NCBI RefSeq assembly: GCF_003732425.1
Contig: NZ_MOBX01000013.1
Location: forward strand, 1,304,026 to 1,368,025
Source: Pseudomonas fluorescens
Lineage (GTDB): Bacteria > Pseudomonadota > Gammaproteobacteria > Pseudomonadales > Pseudomonadaceae
DNA length: 64,000 bases
Direction: 5' to 3'
Shown: positions 50,034-58,574 of the stretch, piece by piece
Layout of the letters: the number at the start of each line of letters is the position of its first letter
How positions within the stretch are numbered: the first letter of the stretch is position 1
The notes under the pieces: generated by a model
Told to the model about the DNA's origin: nothing
Seen by the model: only the letters and a program-made list of their open reading frames with translations
Database searches by the model: none
Made by a program: the position numbers and the translations under genes

Positions 50034-50665
50034 GCCAGATCTGCCCCCAATCCAACACCCACCGCATCCCGGCTCACGCCCCACCAGCGGCAGATGAACC
50101 CACGCGCATTCGAACCTCGGAGGAAAGCGGCATGCAAAAGGACCCGCACAACACTCAATCCACGACCGCTTTGCTCTGCAAGAAAACCAGCGTCGACACA
50201 CCAGAAACAAACAGCCTCTGCTGCGCAGCAGCAGGCATTATTGCTCCTTCCAACAGCACCACCGAGGCGCTTATACCCCACGAAAAGCTGCGCGAGGCAG
50301 CCACACCCAATGCAACGCTAATCGCTCAGAATCGCCCGCCCGCGCAGCCTGCTGTGGGGTATACGCACCCTGAATGCATCTTCGAAAGACCGCCAAGGCT
50401 GGTCGTCGAAGTAGTTCAGATCGACGAGCCAGTCGAGTTCGAGAAAGAGTTTCCAATACCTGAAGGCCTGCAGTACTGCATAAAGCGCGTGACGTACATC
50501 AGGACACCAGGAGCGAGTACGTCTGACACGTTCGCCCGCGAGCATTACGCCTATAAAGCGGGTTTCGCAGCATGGATGCGTCGGGCGTGGAAGCAGGCAG
50601 CGCCGGAATGGCTGAAACTCAGGAGAGAACAACAGGATCAACCCGCAGTCCAGGAGGTAAAATGA
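50030..50665 (+). CDS. Early phage hypothetical protein, 211 aa
   Basis: A Pro/Thr/Ser-rich, poorly ordered N-terminal half (about 120 residues with many Ala and Asn) is followed by a compact part: PPRLVVEVVQIDEPVEFEKEF, then EHYAYKAGFAAWMRRAWKQAAPEWLK. The second half looks like a real domain, possibly DNA binding or structural. Start is coupled to the preceding stop (ATGA) and its stop overlaps the following PrtN-type gene start. Confidence 0.5.
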   Translation: MSQICPQSNTHRIPAHAPPAADEPTRIRTSEESGMQKDPHNTQSTTALLCKKTSVDTPETNSLCCAAAGIIAPSNSTTEALIPHEKLREAATPNATLIAQNRPPAQPAVGYTHPECIFERPPRLVVEVVQIDEPVEFEKEFPIPEGLQYCIKRVTYIRTPGASTSDTFAREHYAYKAGFAAWMRRAWKQAAPEWLKLRREQQDQPAVQEVK

Positions 50666-50937
50666 ACACTGCTTTCATCCTGATGGCTCAGTACAACGGC
50701 CAGGCGATCATCCCACTGGACATGGTTTGCAAGGACTACTTTACGCACCTAACCACCGATATGTTCCAGCGCAAGGTCATGGCCGGGCAGATCAAAATCC
50801 CGATCACGCGGATGGAGCCGAGCCAAAAAAGCGCAAAAGGTATTCACATTACTGATCTGGCGGCTTATCTAGATCTGCAACGGGAGGCTGCGGTGAAAGA
50901 ATTTAACCAGCTCAACGGATACCGCCGAGCTAGCTGA
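50662..50937 (+). CDS. Second PrtN-family protein, 91 aa
   Basis: A PrtN domain again: AQYNGQAIIPLDMVCKDYFTHLTTDMFQRKVMAGQIKIPITRMEPSQKSAKGIHITDLAAYLDLQREAAV. CAGGAGG precedes ATG 50662. Two PrtN-type proteins in the same operon could be partners, an activator and its competitor, or a duplication; sequence identity between them is moderate. It ends just before the convergent integrase gene. Confidence 0.8.
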   Translation: MNTAFILMAQYNGQAIIPLDMVCKDYFTHLTTDMFQRKVMAGQIKIPITRMEPSQKSAKGIHITDLAAYLDLQREAAVKEFNQLNGYRRAS

Positions 50938-50938
50938 T

Positions 50939-52063
50939 TCACTGCTTACCCCAGGCGCCAAGCTTCACGGGCGCCTGGATAACCTTCTCTAACCACGGCC
51001 ATTCGGCATAGTGGTCACCCCTCCCTCGCAGATGGGTATATCTACGTAACGAGTTCCAGTCACGATGCCCGGAAACACTGGCTACTCGCGGAATATCCCA
51101 ATCCATTTCGAACAAACGGCTCACACCATCGTGTCGCAGATCGTGGAAGTGGAGATCTTCAATTTCCAGAAACTTGCATGCCTTCGCCCAAGCCGTGGAG
51201 ATCGATGACGAGTTGTACGGGAAAATCTCCGCACGCTCTTTTGGCATGCTCTGCAGAATGCTCCATGCTTCATCTGGAAGGTGGCACCAAACGTCATTGC
51301 CGATCTTCTGCCCTGGGTTCTTCATGTCGCGCACCAGCACCCGCTGACCCGTTTCATCGACGTCTTCCCATCGGATTCGGCTGATCTCATCCTGTCGACG
51401 CGTGGAGAACACCGCGAAGCCAATAACCTTAAGCATGTTGATCGAACTGGGTCGACGTTGCTGCATGCCAGTGAAATGCTCGAGCAACTCATTCAGTTCC
51501 TCCTTGGTCGGCCGTCGGTCGCGCTCTCGGCTCTTCATGTTGTAGCCCAACTTCCGAAGCACCTTCCGAGCGTCCGCCATCGCGTGTGGGTCTACCTCAT
51601 ACCCCCAAGCAGGTCGCGCGATCGAAAGGACAGCCCCAAGGTGCGCCAGATCGTTGCCTGCAGTCTGTGGCTGAACACCACCGCCCTCCTTGCTCATTCG
51701 CCAAAGCGCAAAGTCCACCAACCGCTGACTATTGATATCTGAGTCCACGGTCTGACCAAAGTACGATGCTGCAATAGCATTGAGGGTGGCTTCTTTGGTC
51801 TTTCCCAGCGGCCGGACCTTCTCAATTTCGGCCAGGTATTGTTTGATCATGTCCTCTACGTTGACGCCCTTGCGGTTCGCGCGCTCAATCGCACCAGGCT
51901 GATTTAGCTCTGCCTCACGTCGCCGCACCCACGCTTGTGCCGCCTGTTTCCGGGCGAAGGTCTGGCTCTCTTGGTAGACTTGCGCTCCATCGCGAAACAG
52001 GCGTATCTGTGCCGTGTAACTGACTGAGCCATCGGTGCGTTTTCGTGCTCTGATCGTTGCCAT
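50939..52063 (-). CDS. Tyrosine recombinase, dusA-associated integrase, 374 aa
   Basis: Arm-binding N-terminal domain (MATIRARKRTDGSVSYTAQIRLFRDGAQV), a core-binding domain, and a catalytic domain with R222/R223 in STRRQDEISRIRW, Lys248, H307-D-L-R310, H333 in SGHRDW and Tyr342 in RRYTHL. It is adjacent to and divergent from dusA, the defining arrangement of dusA-associated integrases, whose attachment site is in the 5' end of dusA. ATG 52063 begins the conserved MATIRARKR start; upstream in-frame residues overlap promoter DNA. Intact, so active excision is plausible. Confidence 0.9.
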   Translation of the reverse strand: MATIRARKRTDGSVSYTAQIRLFRDGAQVYQESQTFARKQAAQAWVRRREAELNQPGAIERANRKGVNVEDMIKQYLAEIEKVRPLGKTKEATLNAIAASYFGQTVDSDINSQRLVDFALWRMSKEGGGVQPQTAGNDLAHLGAVLSIARPAWGYEVDPHAMADARKVLRKLGYNMKSRERDRRPTKEELNELLEHFTGMQQRRPSSINMLKVIGFAVFSTRRQDEISRIRWEDVDETGQRVLVRDMKNPGQKIGNDVWCHLPDEAWSILQSMPKERAEIFPYNSSSISTAWAKACKFLEIEDLHFHDLRHDGVSRLFEMDWDIPRVASVSGHRDWNSLRRYTHLRGRGDHYAEWPWLEKVIQAPVKLGAWGKQ

Positions 52064-52174
52064 GGTCGACTGGTACAATTCCGAGAGTGATTGGTACATT
52101 GTACCAGTGCAATCGAAAAAACGCCTGAAAACGCCTAAAAACACGCTATAAATACGTTGAGCCAAATGGTACCA
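52064..52174. promoter_or_regulatory. Integrase-dusA junction with TGGTAC motifs
   Basis: TGGTACAA occurs at 52071-52078; TGGTACATTGTACCA is a palindrome at 52092-52106; TGGTACCA lies at 52167-52174 across the dusA start. A direct repeat of AAAACGCCT is found at about 52118-52137. These motifs could be arm-type integrase or excisionase sites and would also control integrase transcription. Confidence 0.5.
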
Positions 52175-53176
52175 AACACCCACTCCAGCCCAGTAAATTC
52201 AAGCCCTGCGCTATCTCGGCGGTTCTCCGTTGCGCCCATGATGGATTGGACGGACCGCCATTGCCGTTTCTTCCTACGCCTCCTATCGAAGAACGCCCTG
52301 CTCTACACCGAAATGGTCACCACCGGCGCGCTGCTCAACGGCGATCACGAACGCTTTCTCCGTCACAACGAAGCCGAGCACCCTCTCGCGTTGCAGTTGG
52401 GCGGTAGCGTTCCGTTGGATCTGGCCGCCTGCGCCCGCATGGCTCAGGAACACGGTTACGACGAGGTGAACCTAAACGTCGGCTGCCCGAGCGATCGTGT
52501 GCAGAACAACATGATCGGCGCCTGCCTGATGGGTCACCCGCAACTGGTGGCGGATTGTGTGAAGGCGATGCGTGATGCGGTGTCGATTCCGGTAACGGTG
52601 AAGCATCGCATCGGCATCAACGGTCGGGACAGTTACGCGGAGTTGTGTGATTTCGTCGGCACAGTCCGCGATGCCGGGTGCACCAGTTTCACCGTGCATG
52701 CGCGGATTGCGATTCTGGAGGGGTTGTCGCCGAAGGAGAATCGTGACATTCCGCCATTGCGCTATGACGTGGCAGCGCAGTTGAAGGCGGATTTTCCGGA
52801 GCTGGAGATTGTGCTGAATGGCGGGATCAAGACGATGGAGGCTTGCCACGAGCATTTGCAAACGTTCGACGGCGTGATGCTGGGGCGTGAGGCTTATCAC
52901 AATCCGTATTTGCTGGCGGAGGTGGATCAGCAGTTGTTTGGCAGTTCGGCGCCGGTGATCAGTCGGGCTGAGGCGCTGGCGCAGTTGCGTCCTTATATAG
53001 CCGAGCATTTGTTGGCCGGTGGGGCGATGCATCACATCACACGGCATGTGCTGGGCTTGGGCACGGGGTTCCCGGGGGCGCGGAAATTCCGTCAGTTGTT
53101 GTCGGTGGATATTCATAAGGCCAAGGATCCGCTGGCGTTGCTGGATCAGGCGGCTGAGTTACTTGAAGGTCGTTGA
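52166..53176 (+). CDS. dusA: tRNA-dihydrouridine(20/20a) synthase DusA, 336 aa
   Basis: Flavin-dependent reductase that converts uridine to dihydrouridine in the tRNA D-loop. Seen: the N-terminal FSVAPMMDWTDRHCRFFLRLLSK; the active-site Cys in LNVGCPSDRVQ; VTVKHRIGIN; VLNGGIKTMEACHEHL; MLGREAYHNPYLL; and the C-terminal HITRHVLGLG. ATG 52166 is chosen. The first ~24 codons appear to come from the integrated element, because dusA-associated integrases recombine at the MMDWTD region and restore the gene. The rest of the protein is typical for Pseudomonas. Confidence 0.95.
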   Translation: MVPNTHSSPVNSSPALSRRFSVAPMMDWTDRHCRFFLRLLSKNALLYTEMVTTGALLNGDHERFLRHNEAEHPLALQLGGSVPLDLAACARMAQEHGYDEVNLNVGCPSDRVQNNMIGACLMGHPQLVADCVKAMRDAVSIPVTVKHRIGINGRDSYAELCDFVGTVRDAGCTSFTVHARIAILEGLSPKENRDIPPLRYDVAAQLKADFPELEIVLNGGIKTMEACHEHLQTFDGVMLGREAYHNPYLLAEVDQQLFGSSAPVISRAEALAQLRPYIAEHLLAGGAMHHITRHVLGLGTGFPGARKFRQLLSVDIHKAKDPLALLDQAAELLEGR

Positions 53177-53251
53177 TTGATGGTTTGAGTGTGCGGGCGA
53201 TGCATGAGCGTTGCCCGGTGTTTTGTTGTACTGACAGGATGTCTTTTGTTT

Positions 53252-53623
53252 ATGCCCGCGTTTAGTTTTTCTGCTTTCAAGCGTTTCACCCTCCTCGCCT
53301 TGTTCTGCTTCACTTCCGACGTTTATGCGCACTGCGATGGCTTTTGCATGGGCCGTACCGAAACACCGTGGGAGGTGACGCAGTTCTCTGGCCTATCGAT
53401 CATGGTGCTGTTGCTGACGCCCTTCTCTGCCACCAATAACACCACGGAAAGCTTTAAACGCGTTTACTCCGCCGAGGAGCAGGAAGACGCGCGACTCTAT
53501 CTGGCCAGCGACGGCATGCTGCAGGCCGCGTATTTCACGTCGGCCTTGCAGCGCTATCGCCAGGAGTCGCCGAATTCAGCGTTAAACGATCTCGCCGTTG
53601 CGGCGTTGATCAGCGCGCAATGA
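53252..53623 (+). CDS. DUF2388-like small secreted protein, 123 aa
   Basis: An N-terminal signal peptide (MPAFSFSAFKRFTLLALFCF, cleavage likely after VYA-H) is followed by a short cysteine-containing segment and the DUF2388 pattern: EDARLYLASDGMLQAAYFTSALQRYRQESPN, then NDLAVAALIS. The family is small, periplasmic and widespread in Pseudomonas. Start choice is tentative because other in-frame starts exist upstream. It ends one base before the convergent uppP stop. Confidence 0.65.
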   Translation: MPAFSFSAFKRFTLLALFCFTSDVYAHCDGFCMGRTETPWEVTQFSGLSIMVLLLTPFSATNNTTESFKRVYSAEEQEDARLYLASDGMLQAAYFTSALQRYRQESPNSALNDLAVAALISAQ

Positions 53624-54457
53624 TCAGGCTGCCGCTGCGGCCGTCCAGTTGACCCAGCCAAACAGCCACGTCGCCAGAATCAGCAAGCCAAACGCGATCC
53701 GGTACCAGGCGAACGCGGCGTAGCTGTGGTTGGCAATAAACTTGAGCAAGCCGCGCACGGCAATCATGGCGAAGATGAACGCGGTGACGAAGCCGAGGGC
53801 GAAGACTGGCAGGTCGTTGGGCTGGAACAGGTCGCGGTATTTATAGCCGGAGTACACGGCGGCGCCGACCATGGTGGGCATGGCGAGGAAGAACGAGAAC
53901 TCGGTGGCGGCTTTGCGCGACAGGCCGAAGAGCAGGCCGCCGATGATGGTCGAGCCGGAGCGCGAGGTGCCGGGAATCATCGCCAGGCATTGTACGAAAC
54001 CAATCTTCAGCGCGTCAGACCAGCGCATGTCGTCGACGTGTTCGACGCTGATCACATGACTGCGCTGTTCGGCCCACAGCATGATGATGCCGCCGACGAC
54101 CAGTGCCACGGCGACGGTGATCGGGTTAAACAGGTATTGGTGGATCGCGTCTGCGAACAACACGCCCAACACCACGGCGGGCAGAAAGGCGATCAGCAAG
54201 TTGAGGGTGAAGCGTTGGGCATTACGTTCGGTGGGCAGGCCTTTGATGATGTCGAAGATCTTCGGTCGAAACTCCCAGACGACGGCAAGAATGGCACCCA
54301 GTTGAATAATGATGTTGAACGCCATGGCGCGTTCGCCGCCGAATTCCAGCAGGTCGGCGACGATAATCTGGTGGCCGGTACTCGAGATCGGCAAGAACTC
54401 GGTCAGGCCTTCTACCGCACCTAATATCAACACCTGGAAAAGGGTCCAGAAATCCAT
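53624..54457 (-). CDS. uppP: Undecaprenyl-diphosphatase UppP (BacA), 277 aa
   Basis: Polytopic inner-membrane enzyme that recycles undecaprenyl diphosphate for peptidoglycan and polysaccharide synthesis. Both signatures are present: [17 protein letters not shown] near residue 17 and the [33 protein letters not shown] block. GGAGGA stands before ATG 54457. A function in lipid carrier supply fits with the downstream undecaprenyl-phosphate sugar transferase. Confidence 0.95.
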   Translation of the reverse strand: MDFWTLFQVLILGAVEGLTEFLPISSTGHQIIVADLLEFGGERAMAFNIIIQLGAILAVVWEFRPKIFDIIKGLPTERNAQRFTLNLLIAFLPAVVLGVLFADAIHQYLFNPITVAVALVVGGIIMLWAEQRSHVISVEHVDDMRWSDALKIGFVQCLAMIPGTSRSGSTIIGGLLFGLSRKAATEFSFFLAMPTMVGAAVYSGYKYRDLFQPNDLPVFALGFVTAFIFAMIAVRGLLKFIANHSYAAFAWYRIAFGLLILATWLFGWVNWTAAAAA

Positions 54458-55018
54458 TAATCCTCCGTCAGAGCGCTCTTGACGAGCGACCGGGTAATAA
54501 CACTCAGGGGTTGAGTATCTGAAGTTACACAATTGGCACATTATGAAGATCAAAAGGTCGCAGCCTTCGGCAGCTCCTACAGGGGAATGCATTTCAAATG
54601 TAGGAGCTGCCGAAGGTTCGGGCCGCGATCGGACGATCTTTTGATCTTGAAGAATAGGTCTTATGAATTGCCACACTCAAGCCATGTTAGTAATCGTCGG
54701 CTGACGAAACTACGCAGAAAATATTTAGGCCTTTTTGCAGAAAAAAGTTGCTCTGGCAATAAAGTGTGATCAATATCACATTATCCAGAGATGGCCAGAC
54801 AGTGGCAATTGGACATGGACAAGGCTATCGCAATAAGCTCAAAATAGTGGCACAATTGCATATCGCCACCATCTAAGCAGTAGTTCACCCTTCCGAGAAA
54901 ATCAACTAAAAGCTTGAAATGCTTAATTATTGTTAGAAAACTCGGGAGCCACGTCTAAAAATCGCGTGAATGTTACCAATTGTCAGTCACAGATGAGAAC
55001 CGGTGCTTTAACATCCCG
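54458..55018. other. 561-bp intergenic region with a REPIN and the regulator's leader
   Basis: It contains the large inverted repeat at 54547-54648. The remaining AT-rich ~350 bases, including a GTGATCAATATCACATT segment around 54766, likely hold the promoter of the winged-helix regulator gene. Confidence 0.5.
54547..54648. repeat. REPIN-like inverted repeat
   Basis: Two imperfect complementary arms, one with GATCAAAAGGTCGCAGCC and TTCGGCAGCTCCTACA, the other with TGTAGGAGCTGCCGAAGG ... GATCTTTTGATC, flank a short centre. This is a GTAGGAGCTGCC-type Pseudomonas REP doublet, different from the GTGGGAGC type in the tandem array. Confidence 0.7.
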
Positions 55019-55786
55019 ATGTCAGCACTTAATTCGAGTCAATGCATGATGCTCTCAGGGAACTTAGCGACTAGATGCCCGCGCCCGACAAATGACGAAC
55101 CTGGTGTTCTTACTCTGGGTCGTACCCGTGGCGTGGCTGAACATTTCAAAGCGCTAGTCGCCCAGCATATACGTACCGATATGGCGCTCGAAGCCAGCGC
55201 GTACACTAGTTCATATCAGTTAAATGAACAGTCTGGTTCGTATCGAGCGATCTTCCTTGTTATCGACAGCCCACAGGCCCTCGAAGACAATCTTGCCCTG
55301 GTCGAGAACCTGCGCAGCGACAACTTGAAACCGATCATATGCGCGGTCATCACCGGTCGCGGCGCCTTCAACAAGATCAAATATTATCTGGCTGGCGCGG
55401 ATGTTTGTATCAAGCTCAATACCCTTTCCGACGATGGTGCCGAGTTGCTGGGCGAGTTCTTCAACAGTGAAGAATGGCAACGCGATATCGATCTGACGCT
55501 TGATCCGACCCGTATCTGCCTGATGAGCACCAGCAAGAAACTCGATATCTCGTTTGCCGAAATGAAGATCCTCGAAGCCTTTGCGCAAACCAGTAATCAC
55601 ATTCTGAGCCATGATGAAATCGCCAGCATCATGGGCCTCAACACCAATTTCTACGACCCTCGAGCACTGGAGAAGTCAATCAGTCGCTTGCGTGGAAAAA
55701 TCAAGGAGATGTATGGTACAAACGCGATTCAGAGCATTCGCGGCTATGGCTATCGCCTGCTGCGAGGTCTGATATCGACTGCCTGA
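55019..55786 (+). CDS. Winged-helix response-regulator-like protein, 255 aa
   Basis: The C-terminal ~100 residues form an OmpR/PhoB-type winged helix (SFAEMKILEAFAQTSNHILSHDEIASIMG ... RALEKSISRLRGKIKEMYGTNAIQSIRGYGYRLLR). The N-terminal half is receiver-like in size but lacks a clear phosphoacceptor Asp context, so it may be a degenerate, orphan regulator. The start is uncertain: ATG 55019 is chosen, but later Met codons are possible. It lies upstream of a second winged-helix gene and the polysaccharide locus. Confidence 0.7.
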   Translation: MSALNSSQCMMLSGNLATRCPRPTNDEPGVLTLGRTRGVAEHFKALVAQHIRTDMALEASAYTSSYQLNEQSGSYRAIFLVIDSPQALEDNLALVENLRSDNLKPIICAVITGRGAFNKIKYYLAGADVCIKLNTLSDDGAELLGEFFNSEEWQRDIDLTLDPTRICLMSTSKKLDISFAEMKILEAFAQTSNHILSHDEIASIMGLNTNFYDPRALEKSISRLRGKIKEMYGTNAIQSIRGYGYRLLRGLISTA

Positions 55787-55831
55787 CTCTCGGGCAGCCA
55801 TCCCTTTTGCATACGTACGAAGGATCGTCTA

Positions 55832-55927
55832 ATGCAACCATATAGCTCCCGTTCTGCTTCACGCCTGTTTGAAATCAAGCAATTGAATGAGCGCGACAAC
55901 ACGACCCATAACAATAAAACTCCATAA
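55832..55927 (+). CDS. Possible small ORF between regulators, 31 aa
   Basis: ATG 55832 is preceded by GAAGGA at good spacing. It encodes a polar, Ser/Arg/Asn-rich peptide ending in NNKTP. It may be a leader peptide or nothing; only the ribosome site supports it. Confidence 0.25.
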   Translation: MQPYSSRSASRLFEIKQLNERDNTTHNNKTP

Positions 55928-56065
55928 CATAGCAGCAGATCGAGTGGAATTTATCGAGGGCCATTTTTGGGCCCAAACCCTGCCTATCGATTACTTCCGA
56001 GGAAGTCATTGCTCGCCTGCCGATTTATCTTTTAGCCAATTTTGGTATGTATTCAGGAGAGAGAC

Positions 56066-56698
56066 ATGGAAACTAGTACAACCCTCCCAAGGAAATATTT
56101 TGTTGTCGTGACTCACAGTACAACGTCGCAACGCGAACTGGAGAGCATGCTGTCCAGTGAACGTTTCAATTCGTTTGAAGGGGTTGATTCGCCCTCTTCC
56201 GCTCCGATGGTGATGGAGTTCACATATCCAGGCATCAACCGCAAAAATGTCCCGCGCAGTATCGAGCACGATACTCAGCGAATATTGGCCACGCTCGAGT
56301 CCGAATGGCGCGCCGCACAATCGGCTAATCCTTTCCAGAATGTCCCGGTAATTACCGGGGAGTCCCGCAATATGCCGCCTGCCGTTGAAGGTGATATGCC
56401 CGGCAATGAAACCTGGCATCTCCACCCTGATCAGGGTGCGCTGGTCAAAGAGGGTGTCGAAATCAACCTGACAGGCCTGGAAACAGCATTGGTCAGGAAA
56501 ATGCTCAGCCATGAAGAGCGCGTTGTCAGTCGTGACGAGCTGATTCTCAGCATCGGTCGAGAACCGGAACAATATCGCGGCCTGGAAATGTGCCTGAGTC
56601 GCCTGCAAGACAAATTCAAAAGCGCCAGTAATGGAGAGCGACTGTTTCGTGCCGTCAGAAATCGCGGTTATTGCCTGATTCAGGAAGTCGTCGCGTAA
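56066..56698 (+). CDS. Winged-helix transcription regulator-like protein, 210 aa
   Basis: The C-terminal part (about residues 130-208) is an OmpR-type DNA-binding domain: VEINLTGLETALVRKMLSHEERVVSRDELILSIG and YRGLEMCLSRLQDKFKSASNGERLFRAVRNRGYCLI. The N-terminal ~125 residues (YFVVVTHSTTSQRELESML) contain no recognisable receiver motif. CAGGAGAGAGAC precedes ATG 56066. Second of two related regulators placed before the sugar transferase gene, so a role in exopolysaccharide control is likely by position. Confidence 0.7.
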   Translation: METSTTLPRKYFVVVTHSTTSQRELESMLSSERFNSFEGVDSPSSAPMVMEFTYPGINRKNVPRSIEHDTQRILATLESEWRAAQSANPFQNVPVITGESRNMPPAVEGDMPGNETWHLHPDQGALVKEGVEINLTGLETALVRKMLSHEERVVSRDELILSIGREPEQYRGLEMCLSRLQDKFKSASNGERLFRAVRNRGYCLIQEVVA

Positions 56699-57090
56699 CC
56701 CCGCAAGACTTCCACGAACAGAACAAACAGACCAAAGTGCGATTACAAAAATAACAAGAGCACTCTGTTTGGCTTCATCTTCCTCCCTGAATTAAACATT
56801 CCCTGCCTCCACCCCTCCAACAGTAACAAATACAACATCATTTATTCACCCCCCGCTCTGCGACCTTTTCTAACACCCTTCTATTTAATTATTAAAAAGT
56901 TGGCACTATGCCATCTTGTTAGAACTCGTCAGACACCACTCCAGCCAATAACTTAGTCTATTGACTGACGACAGTTCGGCATATCGATGTTGTTACCTCA
57001 GGACACTCGTTACAACAAAAACAATAAGTCTGCATAACAACTCGGATTTCAACTGTTGAAACCTGAATGGACGTCTTTTGGGGATACCGT
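56699..57090. other. 392-bp AT-rich leader of the sugar transferase gene
   Basis: No gene is supported. This AT-rich segment is the likely promoter region of the gene at 57091; no JUMPstart-like sequence was seen. Confidence 0.45.
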
Positions 57091-58485
57091 ATGGATCTTT
57101 CTTTAAGTATCAATCGAAGCACAGGCCTCAAGGGACTGACCTTTTGGGGCCAATGGGCGCTGGCACAAGGCTTTGTCGTGACGCTGTTGTTCATACTCGC
57201 CGAACAGCACACCGGGACGGTCGCGTTCTACTACCGGATGTGTGCAACGCTGGCGGTACTGGCGTCGGTGCCGGCTTATACGTTTAGCGGTGTTTATCGC
57301 AAGCGTGACAACTACCTGACCGGTCTCGGTCGACTGTTCATGGGTTGGTCGATGACCATGGCGGCGCTGGCGTGCATCGCCTTTGTCTGCCAGGCCGATG
57401 AGCTGTTTTCGCGGCAGGTGATTCTGAGCTGGGCGGTGTATGGCTTCCTCGGTCAGGCGTTTCTCTACGCGCCGCTGCATGCGTTTTCCAAGTACTACCA
57501 ACGGTCGCGTAAAAGCGAACACAAGACGCTGATCGTCGGCACTGGCGAACTGGCGCTGGGTCTGGCGAAGAAGCTCAGCCAACTGGAAAACCTGCCGCTG
57601 GTAGGTTTGGTCAGCAATGGTGAGGTGTCTGCGCTGGGTTCCGATGCACCGCGTGTGGTCGGTGATCAGGAACAGTTGCTGGAGCTGATCGAGGCACATG
57701 ACATCCGCCGGCTGTACATCACCTTGCCGCTGTGCGAAGCGGCGAAAATCGAAGCGATGTATGTCGATTTGCTGGGCGCCAACGTCGACGTGGTGTGGGT
57801 GCCGGACCTGAACAGTCTGACCCTGCTCAATCACTCGGTGAAGGTTGTGGACGGTCTGCCGGCGATCTACTTGAACGAAAGCCCGCTGACCAGCCGCCCT
57901 ACCGCTGCTTTGAGCAAGAGTCTGGTCGAGAAAACCGTGGCGTTTCTGGCGATCATCGCGCTGAGCCCGATCCTGCTGATCATTGCGTTGGCGGTGAAGA
58001 TCAACTCGCCCGGCCCGGTATTCTTCAAGCAGGATCGCCATGGCTGGAACGGCAAGGTGATCAAGGTCTGGAAGTTTCGCTCGATGCGTGTTCACGATGA
58101 CCGTGACGTGAAGCAGGCCAGCCGTAATGACTCGCGCATTACCGCAGTCGGTCGCTTTATTCGCCGCACTTCGCTGGATGAACTGCCGCAACTGTTCAAC
58201 GTGTTGCAGGGGCACATGGCCCTGGTCGGCCCACGCCCGCATGCCGTCGCGCACAACAACTATTACTCGGGGAAAATCCTCGCGTACATGGCGCGTCACC
58301 GGATTAAACCGGGGATCACCGGGCTGGCTCAGATCAGCGGCTGCCGCGGTGAAACGGACACCATCGACAAGATGCAAAAGCGTGTGGAGATTGACCTGCA
58401 GTACATCAACAGCTGGTCGTTGTGGCTGGATCTGAAGATCCTGGTGAAGACGCCGTTTACCTTGTTGTCGAAGGATATTTACTGA
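57091..58485 (+). CDS. Undecaprenyl-phosphate sugar-1-phosphate transferase (WcaJ/PssY-like), 464 aa
   Basis: Polyprenyl glycosylphosphotransferase. The N-terminal part has about four membrane segments (FWGQWALAQGFVVTLLFILAEQ, FYYRMCATLAVLASVPAYTF and so on) and a central CoA-binding-like domain (TLIVGTGELALGLAKKL). One further membrane segment (LAIIALSPILLIIALAVKI, about 290-310) leads to the catalytic bacterial sugar transferase domain with PGPVFFKQDRHGWNGKVIKVWKFRSM, RRTSLDELPQLFNVLQGHMALVGPRP and KPGITGLAQISGCRGET. It starts exopolysaccharide repeat-unit assembly by loading sugar-1-phosphate onto undecaprenyl phosphate. ATG 57091 with GGGGATACC is preferred over ATG 57067. Confidence 0.9.
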   Translation: MDLSLSINRSTGLKGLTFWGQWALAQGFVVTLLFILAEQHTGTVAFYYRMCATLAVLASVPAYTFSGVYRKRDNYLTGLGRLFMGWSMTMAALACIAFVCQADELFSRQVILSWAVYGFLGQAFLYAPLHAFSKYYQRSRKSEHKTLIVGTGELALGLAKKLSQLENLPLVGLVSNGEVSALGSDAPRVVGDQEQLLELIEAHDIRRLYITLPLCEAAKIEAMYVDLLGANVDVVWVPDLNSLTLLNHSVKVVDGLPAIYLNESPLTSRPTAALSKSLVEKTVAFLAIIALSPILLIIALAVKINSPGPVFFKQDRHGWNGKVIKVWKFRSMRVHDDRDVKQASRNDSRITAVGRFIRRTSLDELPQLFNVLQGHMALVGPRPHAVAHNNYYSGKILAYMARHRIKPGITGLAQISGCRGETDTIDKMQKRVEIDLQYINSWSLWLDLKILVKTPFTLLSKDIY

Positions 58486-58505
58486 GGTTCAACGCTGTAC
58501 ACCGC

Positions 58506-58529
58506 AAGGGGACGAAAGTCCCCTTTTTT
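58506..58529 (+). terminator. Rho-independent terminator after the sugar transferase gene
   Basis: AAGGGGAC-GAAA-GTCCCCTT: an 8-bp stem with a GNRA-type tetraloop followed by four U beyond the stem. Confidence 0.9.
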
Positions 58530-58574
58530 GTGCCTGGGATTTGGGGGTGGGAGTAGATTGTGGTGGGATGCAAA

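Larger units (their letters stand above)
16921..52160. mobile_element. Temperate prophage with lambda-like head and P2-like contractile tail, integrated at dusA
   Basis: A continuous set of phage genes runs from Dam methylase to the integrase beside dusA: lysis, tail, baseplate, head, terminase, replication, immunity and integration modules all appear intact. Late genes are on the minus strand; the early rightward operon and cI are on the plus strand. The right end is set by the integrase-dusA junction. The left end is uncertain: phage-like genes stop at 16.9 kb, but a dusA-like core at 5.7 kb may be the true distal att, which would add the 5.7-16.9 kb cargo. Confidence 0.85.
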
